Source: Formicarius rufipectus
Lineage: Eukaryota; Chordata; Aves; Passeriformes; Formicariidae
Assembly (NCBI GenBank): GCA_013399695.1
Contig: VXAU01002497.1
Span: 557,501-621,500, forward strand
Direction of reading: 5' to 3'
Length of the DNA: 64,000 nucleotides
The notes under the pieces are model-generated. The model ran no database searches and was not told the DNA's origin. It was given only the letters and a program-made list of their open reading frames with translations. Positions 1 to 11,028 of the stretch are shown here, one piece after another. The stretch's first letter is position 1. Every line of letters begins with the position of its first letter. The position numbers and the translations under genes were made by a program.

Positions 1-3000
1 AGGGTTTATAAAGTCTTGTTATGGCACTGATCAGCAGAGAGGACATGATAACTGGTAATCCAGCATTTCAGGAATGAATTGCAGCTAAATTACAGAGATT
101 CCCTGGGTTTTCTGGCATTGCAGAGCACACTCATGACAAAATGCACAAAGAAATATAACAGTACTGAAATCAAGATCAAAAGATCTATGTATTAGTTAAA
201 ATTTTCAATTACCACAGGATGAAGTGCAAGTGTAACTAAAAGATAAATGACATTTACTCAAAAAAGAATGATGAGCAACAGATTGAAAGTGCCTATTTAA
301 ATCTAGGAAAAAGTAAGGAAAAAAGTGAATATAGCAACAAAGCCAGTTCTAACCCAGACTTGAATCTTCCTGGAAACCTTCAGAAATGTGAAGCAGTCCA
401 CTTCTCTCTGTTTGTCATTACTGCACCCTATCTCTGCTTAAATCTGCTGCAAGATCCATGTTCCATAATAAGGTCATGTGTCATAGTACATATGATGCAA
501 GTTAAATCATTCATAAAACTTGCTTAACAAAATCTCTGTTCAAAATGTTGAGGGGAACATATTTCTATGTTTAAGGGTAGCATATAAAATATCCAAGTGT
601 ACTTTTTTCGAAATCTAAAGACCAGTTAATACAGTCTGAAGACAGATGTTAACATATCAATATGTCAGCTATGTGATGAGTAGAAACAAACAAATGAGTC
701 AAAAAAAGTTTTTGAAATTCAGACTAGTTGTTGAGGGAAAAGTCTGAAGGAGCTTACTGGATTGTCATTTCTTCTTATATGTTTCATTTATAGGGAGAAA
801 TAATGGAATTCTGCTCATTTTCCAAAGGCTTATGTCGTTAATTATATTAAAGTGAGTTATGTAGCCTTAAGTTAGTGACATATATGTTGATCTGATCACA
901 ATGTGTAAACCCACTGTGTAAAAGGACTGAACATAAATAGGTCTAAAGCAACTAACTAGACATCTCTTTTGTACTAATTTTTTTAACATTTACTGAGTAC
1001 ACTAGTCTGTGAAGCTATTCAGGCTTTGAGAAAATTGAAAACATAGATTGGGGAAATAGTTGCAAAAAAGAATGTATACTATGCTAAAAAAGTAAATCTA
1101 ATTTTCCCTACAAAAAAAAAAAAAAAGCTTTGATTATACATACAACTTTTCAAACAAAGCATATGTTTGTCAGGTAATGGGCAGGTAACTTCAAGAATTA
1201 AACCCTGCTCTTTCTTCTTTCTTTGATTTCTCAGATCCGTGTGCATAAGTTGTTGATGGAAAGAAAAAAACTACATACTTACAAGGATACAAATGCAGGG
1301 GTTATATTTTTGATGTATGTTAGTAATTGCTTTTGTTAGCGCCGGTGCAAAGTATCATCTTATAAAAGCAAAGAATATGAGAAAGGAGACTAAATTCTAA
1401 AGCCTGGATGAGCAGTTATTTGCCTGTGAAGATTACTCAAGCCATAAAGTTTAAATGCCAGTTATGGAGGAGGTTACTTAATTTTAAATAAAGAGGGTAG
1501 GTAGAATACATCTCAGTATAAATGCCCCTTATATTTCTTGTGAGGAGTGTTAGAGAACATCACATTATATGTACATCTATATGTATATATCTGTCTGAAG
1601 ACTTTTAGAGAGATTGCATCTGAAGAACTCACATAGCTCAAAGACAGTGACAACAGCTGAGCTAAAGACAAAGTCATTAGTTTTTGTCAGAAACTCAGTA
1701 ACATTTCTTTCCTTTTTTTTTTTTTTTTTTTTTTTCCCCCGCTATTTTGGAAATCTGAACATATAATTCTGCTATATGACAATACAGGTTATGAATATGT
1801 ATGTTCAAAAGATACATTAAAAGTATGGTTAAGAGGTTATGAGTCTAAGACTGCAATGTATTTATTCAAACTCTAGAGATATGATCAGTAAATCACCATA
1901 AAAATCTCTGTGTTCACCTTCCAACCTCTGACTACCCTGTTGCTCTGCAATGACACTCCTCTGTAATGGACAAAGTAGTCTTTGTATCTTCAGCCTCATA
2001 CATACCGTGTATGGAGCTTCTCATGGTTACCTATGGAATATTATTCTGATTAACAACCTGGACTTTGTTTTTAAAATTTTGATGTGAATTCTCTGAATGT
2101 CTCACTGAGAGATCTTTATTTCTCGAACTGTGTTTCTATGTCACAGCCAAATATGAAAGCAATGTAATGTCAGAGCTTTGGAGCTGCTCTTGGCAATTTT
2201 GTTCCTGTGAAGAGACTCACCTTATGACTCTATTACTAGAGATTTCTCTTTTGCAATATTAATGTACATACTGATCCAGAATTGAAGGCTTCAGAGTTAT
2301 CTAGCATTTATCCTTTGCCCCAGTACAATGATAAACAACCAATTATTTTAAATCTTTAGAAGATATGGTAATTAAAGCATTAGAACTTAAAAGCTGTAAG
2401 AAAGGTTTCCTTTTTATTAACTTCCTTTGTTATTTTTTCTTTACCTCGTGACAGATTTTAGGAAAACCTTCTGAGTTACTTTTAGTTAGTATTAAGCCTT
2501 GCAGTTTCCTTTCAGGGTAGGGAATATGATGAAGTGAGTTGGAGATATTACTTGAGGCTGATTATGCATCCTCAGAAGACAGCTGCAGACATGAACCTTT
2601 GGCTATTGTTGGGAAAAGAATTGTATATTGCATTTGCAGTATATCGCACATTTGGAAATCTAAGAAACTACTATTAATGACTTGTTTAAAACATTACTTT
2701 GGCTGTATTGTGAGCTCAGGCTAAAGCTTTTATTTGGATCTTATCTGGTTAAGGCAGGCTATAATCAAACAAAAGGAAAGAGTTGGAGGGATTCCAAATG
2801 GATGGCATCAAAAAGTAATGGCAATAAAAACTAGCTCTTCCTGTACACATCCAAGTTAAATTAAGGACTGCAGAAATGAATGATGGCTAGAACAATTAAT
2901 CTTCTCTTTATTTTATTCTTCAAATTTCCCTTTCACTGAATTTTCTTTCCCAGTTTTGAACAGCAACCTTGTAGTCTGCATCAACCTCCTATTATGGTAT

Positions 3001-4454
3001 TCCTTCATCTTTGTGCTCGATTCAATTTAGCCTCTCTAACTTTTTATATACTTTGTAATACAGCCAGTGATGGTTTCTTGCCACAATGAAATTTTAAGCC
3101 TCTGCAAGGGTCTTAGATTTACTGTTTTTTCTTTGTAACTTCTGTATTTTTATATTATTTCCTACACATCTAAAAATCCTCTAATCTTCAAAAAAAATTT
3201 TCTGATCCATTGTACAATAGCCTATTTTATGAGTTGACCACGGCCTGAATAGAATGATGTGACATTTCTCTGCCTGCAAGAAGAGAAACCTCTGTCCTTG
3301 CAGGAATAAAGTACAACTTGCTTCTAAACCTAACTACATGGGTTATATAAATTAGTCAACTTGCTTATACCCTGTTTCTGGTTAGATAAAGAATTCTAAG
3401 CTGAAGTGATGAAGACTTTTGGACTCTGCATGTGAATTGATTGTCTCTCCTTCCATAAGGTTCACATTTCAGGTAGGGAACTAACCTATTTCAAATAACT
3501 CCAACTGAATCAGATGGAGGGTTCGTAGATCCAATCTGAGAAAGCAAAGCTTTTCCCACCCCACCCCTCCCTCCTTTTTCCTTCCTTATAAGAGAGATTT
3601 CCAACTTAAAATAATTAACCAGCAGCTAAATGGCTTTCAGAGTCAATTTACTTTGTAGCAGTAGCAGAAGCCTCCTCCACGCAGTCCAGTTTTAGTTCAG
3701 AAAATATGTTACAAGGAATTACAAAGAACCAGATCTAGAGTTGATATACACTTGCTTTGTTCTAATGAAGCATGAAAGCAGATGGAAAGCAGATACTCTA
3801 TGAAAAGTATTAATGTACATTTTGGACCAGATTCTAATATGTGGAATCAGGGTGATTGGGCACATAGATGCCCAAAGGTGCAACTACCTTAATATTTTTA
3901 GTACTTTTGGAACATTTTCCAGACAAGACATATTTAAATCTGTTGCTCTAAATATTTTTCATATGCCCTGAAGAAGTACACATGTGTTTTCAGCTTGACG
4001 ATTTCATTTTAAGTGTGAGGATAAGAAGGGAACAAGACAATAGACATTTTTCTTTAGCCTGGATTAGAACTAAGCTGAGAGGAACAGGTTTCTTCAAAGA
4101 ATATTGATTTTCTAAAACTTGAAAGACTTATGTCTTTACTCCTACTTACAGCTTACAAGCAGTCTCCTTCCTAAATTCCAAGTTCATATCTATTTTGCTG
4201 ATGAGCTTGCCAACAGTTTGCCTCATGGTTTTTAAGATGAGTGAATATGTGTTCCTTTGTTAATACCAATATGTGAGAGAAAACCTGAAGAAACAGTACC
4301 ATCAAAGTGTTGTACCATCAAAAATTAACAAGCCATGCACTTCTGATTGCATTTCATATGTGAAAGCTAGTAGGCACAAGTCACTTGCAAAATTTCAGTG
4401 AGATTTGTCTGTTCCTAGTCCTGGAATTGTTACATTTAGAGTTGTAGACAAGTG
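1..4454. other. AT-rich unique non-coding DNA
   Basis: No coding region or complete mobile element was recognised. Only short frames (61 codons or fewer) occur and none has a recognisable motif. The stretch contains ordinary homopolymers: a poly(A) run near 1112-1126 and a long poly(T) run near 1713-1735. It is most simply intergenic or intronic sequence. Old, highly diverged repeats could be hidden here and would need a profile search. Confidence 0.6.
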
Positions 4455-4570
4455 GAGAAGCTTAATTTGGAAGAGCTCTCTGGAGGTCACTTACTCCAGT
4501 GCCCTGTGCAAAGTAGAGCTCTCCTCCAAGTCACAGTGGGCACTGTAGACAGGGCACTGTACCCTGGCTG
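4455..4570 (-). mobile_element. CR1 LINE 3'-end fragment (antisense)
   Basis: Read on the plus strand, this piece has the layout of the reverse complement of a CR1 3' end: a 'ttggaagagctctctggagg' stretch, then a 'tccagtgccctgtgcaaag' stretch. These correspond to the common avian CR1 phrases for 'ggaagggacctctggaggtc' and 'ccccctgctcaaagcaggg'. The fragment is short, 5'-truncated and considerably diverged. It directly abuts a second antisense CR1 end at 4591. The family assignment is from remembered consensus. Confidence 0.6.
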
Positions 4571-4590
4571 TTTGGGTAGTCCTCAGGACA

Positions 4591-4790
4591 GAATCATGGA
4601 ATACTACAAGGAAACCACAAGGATCATCAAACCCAACTCTTAGTCCTGTTCAGGACCATCCAGGCTTGCCACAGCATGTGCCTTGGAGTATCAACCAAAA
4701 GCTTCCTGAACTCTGTCAGGCTTGGTGCTGTGACCACTGCCGTGGGGAGCCTGTTCAGTGCTCCATGTCCCGCTCCCCACCAGGAGACAA
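4591..4790 (-). mobile_element. CR1 LINE 3'-end fragment (antisense)
   Basis: It opens on the plus strand with 'cagaatcatgga', the complement of the usual CR1 3' terminus. It continues with 'aggatcatcaaacccaactc', 'cttcctgaactctgtcagg' and 'cttggtgctgtgaccactgc', a well-known antisense CR1 series, and ends near 'gggagcctgttcagtgctc'. Similarity fades after about 4790. Open frames crossing this interval on both strands are shadows of the repeat. It is a 5'-truncated copy, as is usual for CR1. Confidence 0.85.
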
Positions 4791-6238
4791 TGCTGACTCC
4801 TCCACACATATGATAGAAAGAAAAGGGTTTTCTTTTGAGAGAAATTCTGAAGAAATACGACTTTAGATATTTGAAACGTGTATATTTCATTGAATGTATC
4901 TATACCAGCACTTTGAGTTAACAAGATGTCAAAAAAACCCTCATTGTATGTTTATAAAAATATTACTACCGATATTTTTCATCAGCAAGCACTGACTGAA
5001 ATAGGTATAGCATGTAATGTTTCAAGATTGATTTATTACTAGAATTACCTTAGGACTTACTTTCTTGAACTTTGTAAGAAAAATATTTAAAATCTAGCTC
5101 TGCTGTTACATTAAAAATTTGCAGATAATCATCATTTGCCTAGGATTTGTTGGTTATAATTTTAAACTTATTTAAATTCTGATTTATAATGAAGGCTCTT
5201 ATAAAAATTCAATAGAACAGAAGAGTTTTTCTTTTCTTTCCCCTCTCCTCCAAATAAAAATTTTGTAAAAAAAATTCTCTGCTAGGTATATTTTTAATTA
5301 AACTTTTTCAGGTTTGTCCACTTATTTCTTTTCTTAAGAAATGCCTGTATGTGTTGTCCCTTTTTAGAAACTGTTAAGGTGGAAAAGAGAAAAAAAGATC
5401 TCTTGACTGACTTTGGTGAAAGGTCTTTTGTTGTAAACATACAAAAATTTTTTTCTCTAAATATGGAAGGTAATCAAAGGAAATAAAGATCACGCCAGTT
5501 CATTTACTAAATGTTCTGTATTGCAAAATAAATATGATTTTTATTTTTTAATGAGCAATTTTGGTGTTTGTGTTCCATTTACATGAAAAAATAAGACTTT
5601 CAAAATTATATGATGTGATTAATAAGGTCAGAAGACAAATTAGATTGGAAGAGAGCTCAGGTAATTCACTGTAAAATACTGTGTGTTTAACAAATTTCCT
5701 TGCAGCTTCCCTCATTTTAAAGCACTGCTCTGTTCATTTGGTGAACTACAAAGCACAGAGTTGGACAACATATTTTAAGTCACCAGAAATTGCCTCTGAC
5801 TAATAAACAAAATATAGTAGATATTTCTAAAGTTTCAATGACCATTAATTGTGCTTTTTTGCCTTCAACTGTTCATAAAAAGGATTGATGAAGCAGCCAG
5901 GGTTTGGTGTTAAATCTACAAACTCAGTTTCCAATTTGTGTATAAAAGGTATACAACACTTCATTTCTCTGTTGTTATCTTTCTAGTTTTCACCTCCTGC
6001 TCTAGAACGAAGAGCTTAATGCAGTAATCACTTTTTATTTTATGCTTTTTTAATGATGTCTGAATTTCAGTAAATTAATCAGTAAAAATACTAAAATTAC
6101 TCTACAATGTCTACAAGTTCCTGGTGGTAAAAAATGAAATTTTCCTTTTCTCGAAGACCAAGATACTTCCTTCAGAAGTTTGTGAAAGTGAACAACTTTG
6201 GCAGAGTTTCCAGAGAAAAGAAAAAGATGGTTAAAATT
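4791..6238. other. AT-rich unique non-coding DNA
   Basis: Very AT-rich sequence with many A and T runs. No coding potential, RNA gene or recognisable repeat was seen between the CR1 fragments and the A/C-rich simple repeat that follows. Confidence 0.55.
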
Positions 6239-6390
6239 AAACAAAAAAAACCCAACAAAACAAACAAACAAACAAACAAACAAACAAACAAAAACCAAAA
6301 AAACAAAACAAACCAAACCCAAAACAAAACAAAACAAAAAAACTTAAACAAACCAACAACAACAACAAAAAAAAACACAAACAAAAAAAA
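6239..6390. repeat. (AAAC)n/(AAAAC)n simple repeat
   Basis: About 150 bases made almost only of A and C, including a clean run of the tetramer 'aaac' around 6257-6290 and imperfect aaaac/aac units after it. It yields spurious lysine/asparagine-rich frames on one strand and phenylalanine/valine-rich frames on the other, which should not be annotated as genes. It could be a decayed poly(A) tail, but no retrotransposed body was recognised upstream. Confidence 0.9.
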
Positions 6391-9060
6391 GAACCTTTCA
6401 CTGCAAAACTTAATATGATTTAATTTGAAGTAAAGCCAAGTGTGTGATCTGGGTGAGTTTCAGGAAAGGTCTCATCCTGTTATTAAAATAAGCAGTATTT
6501 ACATATCTCATCTTATGGAGAGCCATACAGCTTTTGCTTCATTTTCTTGCCCTCCTGAAGGGTAACAGAGATTATGCCTTCTGTGGGAAACATTTTCCAG
6601 TTACCTTGAAACAATGTGCACAGCAGACTGAACCTCTCTATACCTAACTATTTTTATTTATTTATTGATCAATACATTTTTCAAATACAAACAATTGTGA
6701 GATTTATTTTTATTGTTTTCTTCTTATTGCAAAATAGGAAAAATCCTAGTTATTATAAAATTAAGTTACTTTTGGAGATTGAAGAAAAGTCTTCCTAGTC
6801 TTAGAATCACATACTTATGATTCTAAATAGAATCCATTTACTTGTAAAATTACAAGACTTTCTGTGCCTCCAAAATACTGAAGTAAATAAAAAGTCCAGG
6901 GAGAATTCAATGATTATGGAATTCAGCCTTGTTGTTGTTTTATTTTTTGTGGTTTTGTTTTTGTTTGTTTGTTTGTTTTTTAGTGTCTGAATACAGAATT
7001 AGGAAGCGTTATAGTAAAAAAAAAAATTGGACTGTTTTATGGGAAAACTATTTTTAAGACAGAAATCTATTTTAGCATTGATTATATAAAATAGCAAAGC
7101 AGTAAAAACCTCCATTTCAGACTTACATCAACATTTAACCTTCCCTTGTTCTTCTAATTTGTTATTTTCATAGAAAACAATGTTAAAACTGGCACGATGA
7201 GGTAGAGAAACATATGTCCTAGTATAAATAAGCAATTCTCGCCAAAATTGCTTAGAATTTGGTTATTCAAATTAGGGTTGACTTAATGTGACAAATGCTT
7301 CTGCTGACAATATGCCAAATTGACAATGACCTTGTTATTTTCATGAGGTAATATATAATAAAAGAATAGAGTGTTCTTGAATGTGCTAGGCCTAGTAACA
7401 CATCAGGATTCTGTATATGCCGCTTCTGCATGCCTTTTCCAGTGCTCCTTTCTCAAGCACTTAAAAAATCCAAATTCACCAGCGGCTAATGTGAATTTTC
7501 GGAGCACTGCATCAATTAATATTTTATAAAACAGTGAGACTAGAGAGTAATTGCTGTGTATTTTAGTCATTTTCACACAGATTTAGTTTGCCCAAAGAAA
7601 TAAAATATTAGCTATAGGCCTTTTAGAGTTTTAAGCGTAGGTTGTGGCAGTTCTAAACAATAAAGAGAGAAGGGCATACACATCTAATTTCAGTCCCTTG
7701 GGGATTGATTCTCCCTCGAGTTTATGTGGATTCAGTGGAAGAGGAAAATAAAAATCAGAGCCTCTAAGTTGCATTTCACACTTGCTATTATCTTCTGTAG
7801 GAGTTTGCTCTTCTATTATGCCACTGTTTAGTGATGTTGCTAGATACTCTTTTCTCAGAAGAAAACGGTTTGAGTGTAGATGTGGGTTACCATTTGAAGC
7901 CTCATGTGGCCTTTTTCAACTTAGAAAATTGCTGTATATATTTGATGACAAGTAAGAGTTTGACCTCAAAACGAATTTTAGTTGCCAAAAGTAAGAATCC
8001 TTTTGCATATACATGTATTTAATTCACACATGCATAGAGTGTTGGGGAGTGTCAGAGCTAAAATACTTCTGGCATCTACTCTTTCAAGGCATTCTTTACT
8101 GATGTGAAGTGAGCCACTTTCATTGTTGTTAAAGTTGTTGTTCCACAGCTAGGTTAGTCAGGCACTTCTGTGGTGAAAAACCGTCATTGCAGATTATGCA
8201 CAAAAACCTCCAAATGCATAATGTATTTACTGCAGGGTATAAACAAATGAGAAAGAGCTGGAAAATAATAAAAAGCAACATTACTATGAGAATGTGTACA
8301 GTCTAAGACTTCTGAAGAAAGAGAAAAGCAAGGACATTGTACCAAGCAGAGAAGAATCTGTGATGTTTGAACAAGCCATAGTCTATGGATTATATAAATA
8401 TTCATTGTATTAGAGAAATATAATTAGCATATAAATTTACATGTAGGTAACTTTTCTGACACACAAGAGACTTACTTGATGTTCATGAAAAATGAAGAAT
8501 TTGAGTTTTCTGTCTCAATGTGTATAAACAACCATGCTGAAGAGGCATTCTCTCAAGCTTACCTAAGTAATCTGTCCTTTGTGGAGGAACCACAGGATGT
8601 AAATCTAAACCCACAGGGCTTACTATGTAATAATGTGGTACTGATTTATTCCCATGGTGTATCAAAATCTGGTTTTATTTGGAGATACAAATTCAACCCT
8701 GAAAAGACTTTCACCACTTCTCCTGATAGTTCGGTTGTATTTTCATTTCCCCTGTGAAAACTCCTGCTTCAGACTTTTCCTTGTGGTATGATATCCTGAT
8801 GTATTTGACAGACAGCATTACTGTCATTCACTCATAGGAAACTGGAAAATATTGTTGCAGTTTTAACTTATTCTGTTAAATTGTACACAACACATCATAA
8901 AATAAATCAGAATTAATCAAAGTTAAATTTCATAAATATTTTATAATTGCTGTTTTAGCTGAAACTACTTGGTCAGCTCCCACACAAATTTGCAAGTCCT
9001 TCTCCATGACCTTTAAGTTCAACTCTATGAATTATTTTCCACATCTATCAGTCAAGAATG
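6391..9060. other. AT-rich unique non-coding DNA with a short T/G-rich tract
   Basis: Mostly unique-looking AT-rich sequence. A T/G-rich simple repeat with (GTTT)n units lies at about 6931-6981. Small open frames of up to 93 codons occur near 7831-8757 but show no motif, signal peptide or domain, so none is called as a gene. Confidence 0.55.
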
Positions 9061-9480
9061 TCACTTGACAGTTGGAGTTAACCTTGGCAACAAAATGCTC
9101 AACCTGGAAGAAGGGTTAAACCTGCCTATGTACTCCTTCTGCTGCCCTTCCACCTCTGTCTTTCCAGTTAAGCTCCAAGAAACTGTAATCGTGGCCAGTG
9201 GTGGCATCAGGGTAGGCTCATTTCAGCCCCTGGTCCTGCAGTCTTCACTTAATACTGCAGGACACCCTTACTCAGGCAATAAGGTCAGGATTAAGTTCAG
9301 GATTATATCTGCCCATACAGAGAGACACCAAAAAGGAAAAGTGCCCCCTGATGCCTCTTCTCCTCTTTCTCCCTCTTCTGAATTAAATACGAGGTTTCTT
9401 GCAGCCTCAAGGCAGGTGCAGAGGAGCTGAGAGATGAGGGCTCACTCTGCTCTATTTAACATCAGGTGTTCAGTGCATGG
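9061..9480. other. Less AT-rich block with 121-codon frame, not recognised
   Basis: This interval is visibly richer in G and C than its surroundings and holds an open frame on the plus strand at 9065-9430. The frame gives no recognisable domain and no homologue by eye, and no convincing splice sites frame it. It might be an old degenerate mobile element, a conserved non-coding block or chance. No function is proposed. Confidence 0.25.
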
Positions 9481-10539
9481 GAGGAGGTATACCTGGGATC
9501 TGGCTCTACAGGGATGACTCATAGTTTATAACACTGAAGGTAGTCTGGCCGCCCGACAGCACTCTCATCCAAGAGCATGCATGTCCATATTCACTCTAGA
9601 GAAGTTTAAATATTAATTATTCAGTTATTAATCAAATATTAATTAATCCAGGACTGAATGAAAATCAAATGGGAAACAAACGGCAATTATGCAATAATTG
9701 ACTATTAGTCAAACTGTGATTTAACACTGATCTGACAATTATTTACGTGATTATTTCAGTGGTGAATATATGATGATTTAGGCAATGATTTACATGGCAG
9801 TCAACCACTCCTTACACATCTAATAATTAAGCTATAGCTGGCTGTATATAAATGTCACTAGTATACAATCTACTTTAAGGCCTAGTGCAAAATGTCCCTT
9901 ACTTCATTATAGATATCAGATGCCAGGTAAGGTGTCAGAGCCTTGAAGAGTTACCTTGAGGGGAATCTCCCCTCAAGGGGAAGTTCTCCAGAATGCAGAC
10001 TGTTGCCATATGGGAGAGACTCATAGACTCGGAAAGGCTACACGTTTTATAGAGGTTTAGTGATTGACTTCTGGTCAACCTCCCCACTTTGGTGTGTCTG
10101 CAGGTGTACAGCTGTAGCATCTTTAGCTCTGTGTGATCCCAACTTGAGCTCACGCTGTTAGCTCCTGATAAGACACAACCTAGATTCCTTAATTCCTGAC
10201 GAGATGCAGAACAGCATAGTTTCCATGGTTTGCACAGCAGGGCTGATTTCGGGTAGGACTGCTTGTCAGTGACTGGGCACAGACTCAGGCTGGGTGCGTA
10301 CATCACATTGGTCACGTAATTAGAGACTCAGTAAAAAGACTCAATAAAGGTGGCAAAGACTGAATTCCATAACTCTTAACTATGTAGCCTTACTTTTTGA
10401 ATATAATTTATGAACCAAGTAACGAGAGAGGATTGTGGTTCTGAAACAACTAATTATTTTAATTAACCACTATCAACTGATATGCAAAGTGTTTTGGTGC
10501 AACGTGACTATAACAGTACAGTATTTATTTTATAGTTTA
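9481..10539. other. Non-coding DNA with a moderate-GC segment
   Basis: AT-rich up to about 9930, then a moderate-GC segment to about 10315 that holds a 126-codon minus-strand frame of no recognisable family. A perfect inverted repeat sits at 9954-9978. The segment could be an old LTR or another repeat, but no terminal sequences or target duplication were found to support that. Confidence 0.3.
9954..9978. repeat. Perfect 10-bp inverted repeat (hairpin)
   Basis: The arms 'ccttgagggg' (9954-9963) and 'cccctcaagg' (9969-9978) are exact reverse complements, separated by the 5-base loop 'aatct'. It is GC-rich for this window. No adjacent gene or polyadenylation signal gives it an obvious role. Confidence 0.9.
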
Positions 10540-10545
10540 CTATAG
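10540..10545. repeat. Candidate target-site duplication, left copy (ctatag)
   Basis: The 6-mer 'ctatag' immediately precedes the LTR and recurs at 11023-11028, directly after it. Six bases is the usual duplication length for class II (ERVK-type) integrases. Because the 6-mer is itself a palindrome, it does not help decide orientation. Confidence 0.6.
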
Positions 10546-11022
10546 CAACAGGGGTTTGACCACGGGGACCAGCTCCTCACTCCTCCGCAGCGGGGCCAGT
10601 GGTGGAAACTCCTGTGCTGAAGATGGTACAGATTAAACGTGGGTCCTCTGAGGTCAGGGTGGTGAAAAGCCTTTATTCAAAGTAACAAGAGGATTATATA
10701 GCCCTCAGCGGGTGCGGGTGACCAGAGAACCCGGTTAGCCAATGGGGGAAGGGAAGGGTCACGGTCTGACAGGCTCCCACGGAGTGGGGGATATACATGG
10801 GATACAATCAATGGGGTTAGAACAGGGGAGGGGCTGGCTGCGTAGTCCCGCTCAGGTGAGGTTATTTGTAACAGTTTCATTTGCTGGGTACATATTAAAG
10901 GAGAGCTCGTACAAAAAATACAATTTCTGAAAAGTCCCTAATTCAACAAGATTCAGGCATCTGTTGTCCTGGTCTTCATCATTTGTTTCTTCCAATCCTC
11001 ATAGCTTGGGTGTTCTCCCACA
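10546..11022 (-). mobile_element. Solo LTR, class II (ERVK-like) endogenous retrovirus
   Basis: The LTR reads on the minus strand. Its sense start is TGTGGGAGAACACC (plus-strand end at 11022). A TATA box 'tatataa' (complement of 10694-10700) is followed about 17 bases later by AATAAA (complement of 10672-10677), then a GT- and C-rich R-U5 region. The interval is flanked by a 6-bp direct repeat. The sense end is ...CTGTTG rather than the canonical ...CA, so the 3' terminus may be mutated or the boundary off by a few bases. No internal viral sequence flanks it, so it is a solo LTR left by recombination. Class is inferred from duplication length and the close TATA/poly(A) spacing. Confidence 0.75.
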
Positions 11023-11028
11023 CTATAG
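11023..11028. repeat. Candidate target-site duplication, right copy (ctatag)
   Basis: Exact second copy of the 6-mer found at 10540-10545, directly after the CA at the end of the LTR on the plus strand. Confidence 0.6.
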
